DNA of 64,000 nucleotides from Sphagnum compactum. Lineage: Eukaryota; Bryophyta; Sphagnopsida; Sphagnales. A program made the position numbers and the translations under genes. The notes beneath the pieces are model-generated. The model was not told where the DNA came from and ran no database searches. It worked only from the letters and a program-made list of their open reading frames with translations. Below are positions 1 through 11,480 of the stretch, one piece after another (position 1 is the stretch's first letter; every line of letters starts with the position of its first letter). Where the stretch lies: NCBI GenBank assembly GCA_965153455.1, contig OZ234500.1, forward strand, positions 9,052,001 through 9,116,000, written 5' to 3'.

Positions 1-1399
1 AGATTAAATCTTTAAAGTCAAACAGACTCAATTTGTGATTTGCACCATTAGATCCAAATGATTGTCAAATTGAAGAAATGTGGCAAATATGTTCAAATAA
101 AGCTTCATAAATCATAGGCCTTGTTTATCAAAGTTTTGTAATAGTTTGTATGTTTCCCATGTATCATTCAATGTTTTCATGGTGATATTATTCTGTTGTT
201 ACCAAAATGTAACAATCACTATAAAGTAACAACTCAAGTAACATTTCCATTTTTTAATCGAAAATTTACAAGTAGGTGTAAGATCCATCACACCCTTAAG
301 GACTAGGCATAACATTCCTTCTTCTGAGGTGAGCTTGAACGGAAGCAAGTTTGATTCAAACTCATAACCAAGGCGCAACAATCCTACTTCCCTTTTCTAG
401 GAGGGATATAAGGTGCCCTCCAAACACACTAGGAAACTTGTCTAAGTGCTTTACACAAAATATGACACATGCAAATATAATTTGTAAAATGAATTTGATG
501 GCGTCCCTAACACAAGGATGCATTTGCATTGAAAAGAAAGAAAAGGAGGGTTGTGCAAGGACAGTCCAATCTCAAAATGGATAAGGAACAAACTATACTA
601 AAAAGCAAAATTGCCCTAGTTCAAAATTGGACAAGATGGACTCCAAACCCTAAAATCCATGAACCCAATTTCATTAGTCCATGCCTATCTCACCTTCTTT
701 TTTGCTATTATACGTCAGTACTTTCTTTGACCACACCTTTACTAGCATCTACTTAAATGGACCCCAAACTCTATGCAGTTAAAACATTATGAGTGTCAAT
801 TACAAAATACCAGACCATCACCTTCCTAATGAATAGCATTCACGAGCCCGGTGCCATGACTGCCCACTGACTTCATCAGCTCCTGACAATGGGTGTAAAC
901 AAGCGCATAAAAAATCAAACCAAATGTTCAATAAGAGACTTCTGGACTATGTCAATGAGAGGATACAACTAGATGTAAAACAAATCAAGTGACCCAGACC
1001 ATTGTCGCTTGTAACTTTAAAGTACCAAGAATAATACACCCTCCCACGTGGCATGGAGTGCAGCTTTGCAAACATCTTTAAAAAGATGGCCATATTTGTC
1101 AATAAATCAACTCAGAAGTCGAGTTTTCTTGAAAGTTTCACATATATGAAAAGCAGGTCTTATCACATTTCGATTTTGAGTAAATGATCCCAAACTGACC
1201 TCATCCACCCACTCACATATTTAGACCAATTTAGAAGCTGGCTATGAAAGAGGTGGTAATGAGGACAAAGGAATATATGTGTGACTCTAAATACGTAGTC
1301 CACACATCTTCAACATCCTTTCATATCTTTGAGTAGAACTTTCCAAAGGAACACAACCAAAAGATAAACCAGGAGGCTACTAGAAAAGTTTACCTCTCT
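1..1399. other. Intergenic, AT-rich, no gene seen
   Basis: Left flank of the window up to the stop codon of the SFT2-like gene. No exon with recognisable protein similarity was found on either strand; the open frames here are short and of unremarkable composition. Around 268-312 there is one diverged copy of a short repeat motif that also occurs near 37875 and 47669 (core: TAGGTGTAAGATCCATC). Part of 1100-1399 may be 3' UTR of the minus-strand SFT2-like gene; no clear polyadenylation signal was identified. Confidence 0.5.
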
Positions 1400-3452
1400 T
1401 CATCTCTTAAAGCACTTGAGGAATGTAGATGTCACAAACGAAGTAATGAACTGCAAACCTGCTGAGCCACCTGGAAAATATGATATCACATAATACAGTA
1501 ATGCAAGGACCTGTATGCACACCAGGCAACAGTTAGAGCCTCTTAACCAATCATTCAAGATTTATTTGGTGCAATTTCAGTGTGTTATGTAGCATGTCAC
1601 AAATCATCACATCCTAAGTGCTCCAGTTATAGCCCCCATAGATGCTTGACATTTCGTCTGTGGTTGGTACCACAGATGAAATCCGACACTTAGAAACACC
1701 CTGTTTTCAAGTCAAACCATGTGAGAAAAGCCGCACCTGAATCACAGAGAAAAACACTGACAGAAGGTAGCTGTGGAGAACCATGGAGACATAGATTGTG
1801 CCTCCCATGCTCCCCAAGAAGCCAACCGTGAACGGCAATCTCTGCACCCCCAAGTGAGAATTGTGCATTCAATAAGGAATGATGATAATTTTGAGGATCA
1901 ACAACCCAAACTGAATCTTTAAGGATCAGAAAATGCAGATTGATGTTTCAGGAGAGAACTGAAAAAACAGAACGGTAGTCATTGTCTCGAAGAAGAAAGC
2001 AAAAAGTCACTGAAAAGGAGCTGGTTGACAGTTTGGGAAAGCTTCTCAACCAAAACACAATGGTAATTGCTGTATCAGATAAGAAGGCGAAATGGTCTCT
2101 CCTCACCTCTTTGGAGATCATATGAAGAAGCTGAGCCTTTGGTCCTTTGAGTGCAAAGAAGGAACCCACAATAAAAATGCAGCCAAGAGTGAAACAAATG
2201 GCAAACTTCTGTGGCATCAACGCCATGACTGGAAGGAACATGGTAAAAGAAAGAAATATGAAAAACACGCCAGCTCCGATCATGACCGAGAAATAAGCAA
2301 TTGATTGTCTCGAGGGCACGAAGCTTGCAGCTGATTGTATGTTTCCCGGAAGCTTTTGCACACCCATTGTGACTCTGCCCACATACTCCACACACCCCTG
2401 CTACCTCTTTCAGTCCTCTTCTTTTCAGTATATAAGCTCAAAGACTAAAAAGAGCATGTAAAGAAAGGAAGCAACACATCTACAAGATGAAGAAGAGCTT
2501 CCTCATGATTACAATAGAGAGATACCACACCCAAAAACCAAGTTATATTGGTTCCAGAAATCCACATTCTGAACTCTACAATACTATAGCTGTAACACAA
2601 ATCTGGAGCAAATAGGAAGCTCTGCAGAATCTGGTAAAAAGCTGATTTGATTCCTCCAATCCACAGGAGGATGGATCTATGTGTGAGGAGCTTCGGAAAC
2701 ACAGCACGTAGCATTGATTCCTTTTGATCAATCATGTTCTTGTTGCAATTCCTTGCCTACCAGAAGAAAAACATATACAGTATTTGCAGCATTGTAGAAA
2801 CATCAGGTCTTGGTGAAAGGATCTTAGAAGCTACAAGATCAAGAGCTGAGAGTACACAATGGAATCATCACAAGTGCAGAAAAAATGCAACATGGATAGA
2901 TAGATCTATGGGAACTTCAGGCTTATGTGCTTTTTGTATACACAAGGGAATGCTTTGAGAGAAATCTGTGCATCTGTTGCTGTCATGTGTTTTTTTGTTG
3001 AAACGAAGGTTTTTGTGGGTGATTAGGTTTGATGGCAGAAATGACAGTCTGCAGGTTACTCAAGATGTTGAGGCAATGGGTTGTTGCAATGACAAAAGGA
3101 GAAGCATACCCAAAAGGAAGGAAGGAACAAACTGCTCAGCAAAAGGAAGGAACTACCTACACAGCAAGAAAGGCAGTCCATGGAGCGGATGAGGAGGGAT
3201 GAGGGAGGGATCGGAAGCAGGAAGTTCTCACGAGTTGAATGCGCCGAGGATGCTACTGCTGGCAGATTGCAGACCTGCCTCCAAATCAAGTCCTCCACCT
3301 GTTGTTGCTGCTGCAGCATTGTCTTCAGAGTCTCTGCTTGCAGCGTAGGAATTCCAAGCAGCGAGAACAGAGCCTCCGCCTCCTGCTGCTGCTTTGTCCT
3401 CGTCTTTCACACTAGGTCCTGCAAACCATCCCTGTCGCATCATCCCCTCCAT
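1400..3452 (-). CDS. SFT2/GOT1-like vesicle transport protein (4 coding exons)
   Basis: Small four-span membrane protein of the Sft2 family, which acts in vesicle fusion and retrograde traffic at the Golgi. Exons on the minus strand: 3452-3232, 2374-2107, 1841-1737 and 1510-1400. All junctions are GT-AG and phases agree, giving 234 residues. The N-terminus carries the family's soluble stretch (WNSYAASRDSED). Exon 2 holds the first two membrane spans with the conserved LMPQKFAICFTLGC and GSFFALKGPK motifs. Exon 3 reads GGTIYVSMVLHSYLLSV and exon 4 ends in YYVISYFPGG...FKR. Length and order match the plant members with the long N-terminus (Arabidopsis At4g26550 type). Start: first ATG of an open exon; ATGs at codons 4 and 5 are alternatives. 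It faces the VMA21-like gene head to head. Family assignment is firm; the function is known from yeast and inferred here. Confidence 0.92.
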
Positions 3453-3837
3453 CGCCTATCTCTCTGTTCTCTCTCTCTGGTATTCTCCTTCCTCTTCCCC
3501 CAAATGAATGAATGCCCGCCCTTCCTTCCCTAGTGTTCTCTCTTCTCTGCCTCTCTCCCCCCGTCTTCTTCTTCGAACCTCCGTTGTCAGTAGTTTATCG
3601 CTGTCCCTTTGTTCTTGCAAGAATGGCAGATGATCAGGGAAGCAGGAGCATGAGGGAGAGAGACGCGCGCGCGCACACACACACACACAACGGCAAACGC
3701 GCAGGGCAGAAACAACCGCCGGAGCATGAGAAGAGAATTAGGGCTTGGGACGACACGGAGAAGGATCCGTAGAAAGGGAGGAAGAAGCGTGGGAGAGAAC
3801 AGGACATCATCAAGAGCAAGTCGTCGTTGTTGTTGCG
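3453..3837. promoter_or_regulatory. Compact divergent intergenic region (probable bidirectional promoter)
   Basis: Only 385 bp separate the start codons of the minus-strand SFT2-like gene and the plus-strand VMA21-like gene, so both 5' leaders and both core promoters must lie here. The stretch is pyrimidine-rich on the plus strand from 3460 to 3600 and carries a (GC)n(CA)n microsatellite at about 3663-3689. No clear TATA box was seen. That the promoter is shared is an inference from spacing. Confidence 0.55.
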
Positions 3838-4188
3838 ATGGGAGTCAAGCAGGTAGTGGCACTGTTCGTGTGCACATCGCTTCTCATGTGGGCGTTACCG
3901 CTGTGGCTGCTATACGCCTTCAACAACAAACTTGTACCGGGAAGCCAGGAGCTCTCCTCCAGCTCCTTGACTCTCTGGAGCGGACTGCTAGCCGTTCTGT
4001 CTGTGAACCTCGTCATCGTAGGGTACATCCTTCTCGCACTCAGAGAGAAACCTAGCGTTCATTCCCCTGATACTGCTTTCCTCTCCAGAGCCAAGGCCAG
4101 CATCAGCGACAACAAGCAAGACCCATCAAGAGGAGCTTCTTCTTCTCCACAAACATCAGAAAGCAGCAGTGGCAAAAAATCTGACTAG
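3838..4188 (+). CDS. VMA21: VMA21-like V-ATPase assembly integral membrane protein
   Basis: 116-residue, single-exon protein. VMA21 is an ER membrane chaperone that helps assemble the V0 sector of the vacuolar H+-ATPase. Two hydrophobic segments are visible: about residues 5-25 (VVALFVCTSLLMWALPLWLL) and 42-62 (LWSGLLAVLSVNLVIVGYIL). Between them is the family-typical loop beginning YAFNNKLVPGSQELSSSSLT. A hydrophilic Ser/Lys-rich tail follows, ending GKKSD. A lysine-rich C-terminus is the usual ER-retrieval feature in this family; here the lysines are at -3 and -2. The open frame extends 31 codons further upstream, but that part is polar and unlike the family, and ATG 3838 sits directly before the first membrane segment. 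It is divergent from the SFT2-like gene. Confidence 0.88.
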   Translation: MGVKQVVALFVCTSLLMWALPLWLLYAFNNKLVPGSQELSSSSLTLWSGLLAVLSVNLVIVGYILLALREKPSVHSPDTAFLSRAKASISDNKQDPSRGASSSPQTSESSSGKKSD

Positions 4189-6929
4189 GTGATTCATGCT
4201 CAAAGCTATGGCTTCTGAATTGCATGTGAAAAGTGTCTTGATGCTTTTGGTGCATGGTTGACTGCTGTTGTTTCTCTCTGCCTCTTTCTCTCAGAGAGAA
4301 ACATTTGCAATCCCTTGGTGATGCTGCAAACCATAAAACCATGATATGTTGTTATGCTTTGATAGAGAAGAAGAAGAAGAAGAAGAAGAAGAAGAAGACA
4401 AGCACTAGGAGAGCGATCATTCTTTAGTAGTCTTTGTCTTCCTGTCTCTGATACCACACTAGACTCTGAGAGAGAGAGGAAGGAAGGGAGCTAAGAGGAT
4501 GAGAGTGAGCAATTAGGGCTGAGATCCACAAATTGGTAACTGGGAAATTCTATAGGTTTACAGGAACTTGTCCCCCCCACCCCCACGGGGGCTTAAAACT
4601 CCAGCTTTCTGAAGGTGTCTCTCAGCTTGCGCAGCTTCGGGAAGCATGCAACTGGAGCTGATCAACAACAAGAAGAGGCTTTCTGATGTAATTCTCTAAA
4701 GCCAGTCTCTGTCATCTATCACAAATGAATGGATAGCTGCACAACATATCATGGAAGCTGCAACATATTGGGAGATGATATGGCTTGGATCAAACAACTG
4801 TGCAGGTTGTCTGCTGGATGAGCTCCACATTATGCAGTGGGGAAACTGTGAGGTTTCTATCAGTGTAAGGAAGGGGGTTTGCTAACTTCCGATAATTTAC
4901 ATGGGTGTTTATGTATGTTACTCGTGTGTATTCACATAGCACATTGGCTTGCAACATCTTTGTGATGTGCTTGATCTGTTTCAGTGCCACAGCTTGTGTT
5001 TGGCACCCACACCTTCATTCAACAAATGTGCTTAGAAACCAGGGTTACTTTCGAACTGTTGCATTTTCACTGAAATTTTAGGCATGCTCAGAAAACCACC
5101 TCCTGTCCTTTTCTCAACTGCACCAATCATTCACAAAGATTCAGCAGTGAGGTCCAGCTAGTTTGTTTTCCTTGTGACAAAGCATCAATACTGACAGGCT
5201 TACTTGTATTTACTGACCCACTTTGTCTGTATTGTATTCATAAATTTCCAGGCCATACTTGATTGCTCCAGAAGGTTTGCCAAATGAATTTTGTACACTG
5301 GGAGTGAGCTGTGACACACTTGCTTGCTATTTCTCATTCAATTATGCCTTGCACAGTGAATCGCTCTTTTCTTTCTCTGTGTTGCAATTTCATCAATATT
5401 GCGTCAGGCTCTGCTATCCCTGGTTTGATATGCCTTCCAGAGTGAAGCACTCTTGTCATTGTGTCTCTGTCAGTTGTGTAAACACGGCAAAACCAAGCTG
5501 CAATGCCTCTCAACTTTAGCAAGTCTTTGAGTAGTAGAAACCAGTGATTAACAGTGCATTGTTGACTGTAATGGTGAACCTGCAAGAGCACACATACATG
5601 TCCAGAGATGGTGATCACCACTGCTACCTGCAAGAGCACATAGTGCCAGTGAGTTCATATTTATATCAAGATCTGATCAATTGTATGGAGCTGGAATGCA
5701 GCTGCTGGTCATGAAGCCACAACCTCTTCTTGTACATGATTTGCAAGGTCTGGTAAAACCCTTCTCCAGGTGCTTTATCGACCATTGCAAACAAAGCACA
5801 AAACCCTCTCCTCTCTGGGGACTTTACCAGCATGAGCATCGTGGTATGAATCAGAGGCTGGGATCATCACAGCCATTGTGACATACATCTCTTGACTAAC
5901 AAATAAAGCTCTTCTTACACATGCACACAGGCTGCTTGGATCCATCTCACACAAACTGATGCTGTGCACTGGATGCAAACTGGGGGAAAAGCACAATGTA
6001 TTCTGTAAGAGATTGTGCTTGAGCATACTTCTCCCTACAGAAAGAGAGGTGGCATCTCTATCCTCACCTTCCACACCATGGAGATATCCGATTTGTCTCC
6101 TACTCAAAGGGTAGAAGAAGTTGACAGAGAAATGCACCTCAAAGCAAGAGCTTTTTCCTGAACTGAGCAGCATCTCTTCCCGATTCTTTGATATGCACAT
6201 CTCCGAGCGATGGAGCATCTCCTCCTTCCTGATGGAGCAAGCAGGGATGTCCAGCAGGGTTGCGATGGCTCGGCAATAGCAGCAACAGGCTGAAAGCGGC
6301 GAAGAAGCATCATCCTCTTCCTGTTCAAAACCAATAGAAAAGAGAAACTGCAGAGATGAGGACCTTCTTCTGTCTCCTTCGGAACAAGGGTTTGTGGTTG
6401 CAATCACAGACAGCGATCTACTCTTCGACAGTTTGTATAGTTCCAACTGCATCTGAAAAACGTTTCCAGAATCCGTCAACTTCTGTGAGGAACAGACAAA
6501 GTTCCTGTTGCATGTCCTTCGCTAGAGCGGTGCAAGCGCCCATATGGCATGTATGTGGCGATGCCGGAGACAGAAGAAGAAGAAGAAGAGGAGGAGGAGG
6601 AGAAAGTCGTCGCGGAACGTTTCGTTTTACGAATGCGAGACTCGGATCTTTCTCCTCCTTCATCTCGCAGGATTCTCGAATAGGAGGAGCAATCGCAAGG
6701 CGGCCTCGCAGAGAGAGAGAGAGAGAGTTTCATCAGCAGCTGCTGCAGAAGCAGCAGCAAGCTTTGATGGTGGCATATTTCTTTGTCTTGAGTAGAGAGA
6801 TGGAATGGAAGGTGTTCTGGTTTAGATCTTCATGTAACGGCTGCAGCCAAAGGACTGGCAAGAAATTGAAATAGGAAGGGGAGATTGTGCACGAGAAGAG
6901 AAGAGAAAGAGTCTTGGCATGCCTGAGAG
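4189..6929. other. Intergenic/UTR interval between VMA21-like and SRPBCC-like genes
   Basis: No coding exon was recognised. Early bases are probably VMA21 3' UTR; a (GAA)n microsatellite lies at about 4366-4399 and a C/G-rich motif (CCCCCCCACCCCCACGGGGG) at about 4570-4590. The stretch from about 6540 to 6929 has the look of a plant 5' leader: (AGA)n/(GGA)n at about 6570-6603 and (GA)n at about 6712-6727, ending at the start codon of the next gene. A long minus-strand open frame over 5775-6479 has no ATG at its 5' end and no recognisable domain, and was not called. Confidence 0.45.
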
Positions 6930-8410
6930 ATGGTGAGGAAACTATCCGTGCAAGGCAACATCGAATCTCTGGAGCCAGAGGTATGTACTTGCTACTACAA
7001 CATGTGTCTTCTGTGGAATCATCATGTTGCAAATGTCGAAGAGGAGATTTAGTACAGGAATGTGAGGTCAGTTCCTAAGAGAAGTTCTTCTTCCCCCTGA
7101 TTGTTGCATCTTGGTTTTCTCTCTTTTTGCTTGTTTTCTGTGTGATGTTTTGATTGGTTTCATGCCTTTTTCCAGGCAGTCTTTTCTTCTTTGTTTGGTG
7201 ATGATCAGTTCATGCGGTGCTACCATAAGGTGGTGAATGAAGATCCGGATGCAGCAATCTCTAGCTGGACTGCTGATGGGAAGAGGACAGTTTGCTTCAG
7301 GGCCCCTTTGAATGCACCAGGTCTGGTGAGGAGGTTCATTGGTAAGCAAGCTCTGATTTTTCTTTTATAATTTTTTTCACAAGAATGTCTATCTCTAGGG
7401 CTTCCTGATTCAAGAGATATAGCGGTGCAGAATGTGGGAGCTTCTTCAACAAAAAGGGATTTTTTTAGGGTTAAACTTATCGACGTTCTTCTCACAGGTA
7501 CTGATGTTCTGAGGGTATCAGAGATTCAACAATATGAAAGACACGGAAATTGTTTCACAATCATGTCAGAACCCATTGTGGAGGGAGCTGCAGGGGAGTT
7601 ATTCAGCACAAGTGGGAACATTGTGCTCGAACCTTCCAAGCCTGGAACCGGATGTTTAGTCACGATGAATATCATTCTGCACTGCAAAACCGCTGTCTGG
7701 GGTATTCAAGGTATTATTTCTTCTCTACAAAATGCTTGCCCTATCTACTACATTTGATTACTTGTCTCAGCTATGTTGTGTCAACAATCATTGTGTGTGC
7801 AGCTGGACTCTAGTTGTTTGGACTGGAGTTGGTTTTAATTATTATGCCGGTGCCCATGTGATTAGGTATGGTTGAAGCTTTCATGGAAATGAAAGCAATC
7901 AAATCATTTGATCAATGGATGGAAGTTGCAAGCCAGTTTTGCAGAGAACAACCGGCACTGGCAGGCACATCTCTGATGCCTAGCAGAATGGTTGAGGAGG
8001 CATTTAGCTCTGATGACAGTTTTTATGACCTGGAAGAAGCTGCAGAAGTTGATAGCAACCGTACATCCATTATTGAGACTGAGATTGCTGGCCCTGTAGA
8101 ATTAGTGGAGGTGCTTGAAATGGGAGTCACAGGCAGAGCTGATTGTGACACCTGGCTCCCTCAAGCTGTAGTGCAACATCTAAGTGACCTTATGAGTTCA
8201 AATGAAGCATCAAGAGCACACATGGAGAGATTAGATGCAGACCTGCAGAAGTTGCAGACAAACTTTTTTATTCTGAGTTCTCAACTGCAGGAGGTGCAAC
8301 TGCAGCAACAGTACCTGCAGCAGCAAGCTGTGTGGGGTCTTGTGGGCCTGGCTGTGACTACTGCCCTCCTTTTTGGAATTGGACATGCTTACATGAGATC
8401 ACAAAGGTGA
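6930..8410 (+). CDS. Tail-anchored coiled-coil protein with START/SRPBCC-like domain, unrecognised plant family
   Basis: Four coding exons (6930-6980, 7176-7341, 7498-7710, 7866-8410) join in phase at GT-AG borders to give 324 residues. Residues 18-168 look like one compact alpha/beta domain: an acidic, aromatic start (LFGDDQFMRCYHKVVNED), alternating strands (WTADGKRTVCFRAPLNAP; FTIMSEPIVEGAAG; GCLVTMNIILHCKTAVWG) and a C-terminal amphipathic helix (MVEAFMEMKAIKSFDQWMEV). This order resembles helix-grip START/VASt-type lipid-binding domains, but I could not assign a named family, so ligand binding is only a guess. A Gln/Leu-rich coiled coil follows at about 250-297. The C-terminus is a single hydrophobic span (GLVGLAVTTALLFGIGHAYM) with a short basic tail RSQR, typical of a tail-anchored protein. 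The start gives a 17-residue first exon (MVRKLSVQGNIESLEPE). Confidence 0.75.
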
Positions 8411-8859
8411 AGTACTAACCATATCCATTGAGACATGCAGACTGTTAATAGATACTATTTGCTGACCTACTTAAATAGACTTAGAAAGTCACAGCATGCT
8501 GAGATCACTTCCCACCAATGTACAGGTCATCACACTCCAGAATCACAGAAACATCTAAATGTCCAACTCCTTCACCACTATGTGTCATGGACATGATCTA
8601 GACACTTGGTAGTCGTGCAGTGGGGGTTGATCCAGTAGCCAGCCATTCAGATGTCCGAGGTCCAGTTTTCTCCCATTCCATTAGGGAATCCATTTTCTAT
8701 CTCTCACTTATACAGTACTGTAGATGACCTTGGCATGTTCATCGAATCTGGATCTGTGGACATGCACTGCAGTACCCCAATCTGGGCTTTCTGCTAAAAT
8801 TTTGCCTGAAATATGTATGACATGCTAAACTCTCAATGCTGCAGATTGTGTGGAGAGTG

Positions 8860-8865
8860 AATAAA
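8860..8865 (+). terminator. Candidate polyadenylation signal AATAAA
   Basis: Canonical AATAAA about 450 bp after the stop codon of the SRPBCC-like gene, on its sense strand. Position is plausible for a plant 3' UTR, but nothing in the sequence proves use. Confidence 0.4.
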
Positions 8866-11279
8866 GTGTTCGTCCAGAGATAGTCTGTGGTCATTTTTGC
8901 CTTCTTTCAGTTTGTGATCTCCAGTGTATCTCAAACCATCAATAACTGCTGGGCTAGATATATCCATCCTCAGGTTGTAATGGGCTATAGCCAGACAATG
9001 GCTGCCTCATCAATGTATTCTGACTTTGCTGAGCTTGATATCCTCAAGGTTGGTAATTGGTGATAGCCAGACACCAATTTCTTCATCGATGTGTTCTGAT
9101 TTGAAGGCTGCAAACATCCACAGAGGATCAGAGATGCTACAAATCACAGGGACGGACAGACAACTGTCATCAGATGCAGGTATTTTTAGTTTGCTTTCTG
9201 ATGCTAAAGTGCTCGCATTTGTTTCTGCACTTTGTCAAAAATCTTGTATGGAGGTGGGATTGATCTGCTCTCTTTTGCTTCTGCACTTGTAGAAAATCTT
9301 GTTTGGATGTTGGGTGGGATTGATTTGCACGTTTGTTGCTGTTTCAGCAGCCTCCGAAGAGCTTGGTAAGAAATTTCAAATGGATTCAACTCATTCCATA
9401 ATACATTAGAATTTCTGCCATCCTCTCTTTGGGCTTAAAATATGAGAAGAGAAGGACCCTTCCATGACATGAAGCATCCTTATGATGGGATAGTGCTTAA
9501 AACATCGCTGCCCACATGTTGAAAAATGCTTGAATGGTGATCATTCACATTCAGAAGATAAACCTAATATCCTCCTCCTCCCCACCCATGAAAAAGAAAA
9601 AATTAATCATTGTAAAATGTGAGGTAAATGTCATCATTTGAGCCATCATTTGAGACAATCGTTATAATTAGCCCATCAAACAACAATAAATATTCCTTCA
9701 TTGCTTTCAGGTGAGAAAAATTGTGGACTCAAAGATAACATTTTCTTGTAGACATGGTTTTTCAACCCCATCTTGTCGCAGTTACCCCCCCTAAGGTCTT
9801 AAAACCAATGTTGGGTGGATACTAGGTTTGAACCCTGGTATACAGATGGTATTGCTCATAGTATCAAAGAACAAACCTGCCTTGTACCTTGTAAAGACAT
9901 GAGATAATATTAGCCTGGTATCATTACTTGCCTTTTACTGAACTTTAGGTAATATCAATCTCGTACCTAAGCTAATATCAATTTGTGTAGTCGTGCACTA
10001 TATTAGGAGTTCAATATTTGTTACATGTTTACATCTTAGTTACTATAGACAAAATTGAGTTAAGTTAGTTTGAAACCAGTTTCAGTGTGAGCATTTACAT
10101 TAGACATAAACCCAAGTTGTGTGATTTCAAAAATTCATTAAGATTGTGATTATCTTAAAATCACACAAATTATATCACAAAAGTGATTCATTGCTGTCCT
10201 TAGGGTTTTATGTGAGCTTGTCTAAAACCTGGGTAAGCTCGAAACGGGAGATGTGCAAGATTAGTAAGAGCTTCAAGATAGTTGGGGACCAAGGGTTCAA
10301 TTTGGAATTCCATTGGTCTTTTCTTTTTTTTCATGTTTTTTTTCAGCAAGTTTGGCACCAATCTGAACTTGTCACGTGTCTTTAATTTTTATTTTTCGAA
10401 TTTCGAGTTTTTTAAAGTGAAAATTTCAACTTTTCATCCATAGTCTGTATGTAGTTTTTTTTGTCATCTCACAATTTTCATTCATTTTTATAATTGAACA
10501 GGGGTGAATGGGCATATGCGAAGGTTATTTATTTAGAGGACACCCCACTTATGATTGGAAATTAACATTTTGATCTCTAAATCAAATGAATTTTGAACAA
10601 CAAACACCCAGTGACCAAAGAGTATAAGAAAGTTTCAAATTTTATTTTGAAATAAATTTAAGATTTTTCCAAAACTTCTTATATTTCACATACAAAGTTC
10701 GACTAAAACATGGTTTGTGCTAGTGAATTTTTTGATTTTTTATATTCGAAAATAAATTCATCTCCAAATTTGGTCATCACACCACCACACCATTATTATA
10801 AGACATGAAAAACATTTATGAAATCACCAAGAGATTCGTCAATTTTAAAATAGTTAACACCATGGAACCATATGATTTTACCCATGAGTTTAACACCATG
10901 GAGCTATATGATATTACCTATGACTTTTAACACCATTGAACTATATGATTTTACCTATAAGTTTAACAATTAATGTGATAGGCTAAGGTTTGATTCTAGA
11001 TTCGTGCAACTTTGAGAATTTTAATTTTTGTAAACTTCGACAAAATAAAAAGATTACAAAAATTACGCCAAAAAAATCATTGTTTGGCTCAAAAGGTTTC
11101 AAAAAAAAGATTTCAAATTTTTTTTTTGGGCCAAACCTTTTGAGCGATTTAAATGTTTTATTTTTTTTGGTTTTTTGCCATATCCAAAGGAATATTTCAT
11201 GATATCCACAAATCAACCCTTTTTTCTTTGCTTCCTTTTGGGTTGCGCTTTAAGGTCGGCTTCTTCTTAGTACTACTGC
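8866..11279. other. Intergenic, AT-rich, with a 36-bp tandem repeat
   Basis: No gene recognised. From about 10400 onward the DNA becomes very AT-rich. A three-unit tandem repeat lies at about 10853-10970 (separate entry). A short inverted repeat (GGCTCAAAAGGTTT...AACCTTTTGAGC) lies at about 11087-11143, just before the alanyl-tRNA synthetase 5' region. No tRNA or other RNA gene was found. Confidence 0.45.
10853..10970. repeat. Tandem repeat, ~36 bp x 3
   Basis: Three adjacent units built on TTTAACACCATGGA..CTATATGATTTTACCTATGA, starting at about 10853, 10889 and 10925 and ending in a partial fourth. Units differ by a few substitutions, so the array is not recent. Confidence 0.75.
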
Positions 11280-11480
11280 ATGCGCGCCGCGCGCTTTCGC
11301 TGCGATCTCTCTCTTCTCATCTCTCGGGGTTTAGCTGTTTTGTTTCTCGTCTTTTTTGGGTTTTTTTTGTGGTCTGAATCTTTCTCCTTGTGTTGTATTG
11401 TGTTGTGTTGTATTTTTTTTTGGGGGGAGTGGGGGGTGGTGGGTTTTGGGTTTAAGTTTCTTTCTTCCTTTCTTTCCAGG
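11280..11480 (+). other. In-frame upstream extension of alanyl-tRNA synthetase (possible organelle-targeting leader)
   Basis: An ATG at 11280 is in frame with the alanyl-tRNA synthetase start at 11481, and the 67 codons between them have no stop. The first residues ([17 protein letters not shown]) are Arg-rich with no acidic residue before Asp9, which suits a mitochondrial presequence. The later part is very hydrophobic and T-rich in DNA, and a sequence resembling a splice acceptor (TCTTTCCAG) ends one base before ATG 11481, so part of this could instead be a 5' intron. Plant alanyl-tRNA synthetase is known to make cytosolic and mitochondrial forms from one gene by alternative initiation; whether this stretch does so here is inference. 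Confidence 0.4.

Noticed and set aside
5775-6479. 234-codon minus-strand open frame rich in Cys and Ser
   Set aside because: It opens with TTG rather than ATG, shows no recognisable domain, and overlaps the probable leader region of the SRPBCC-like gene on the other strand. Length alone does not support a gene.
9815-9840. GGTTCAAACC-like box B (minus strand) suggesting a tRNA or SINE
   Set aside because: No matching box A at the right distance and no cloverleaf could be drawn; the same holds for a similar motif near 48133.
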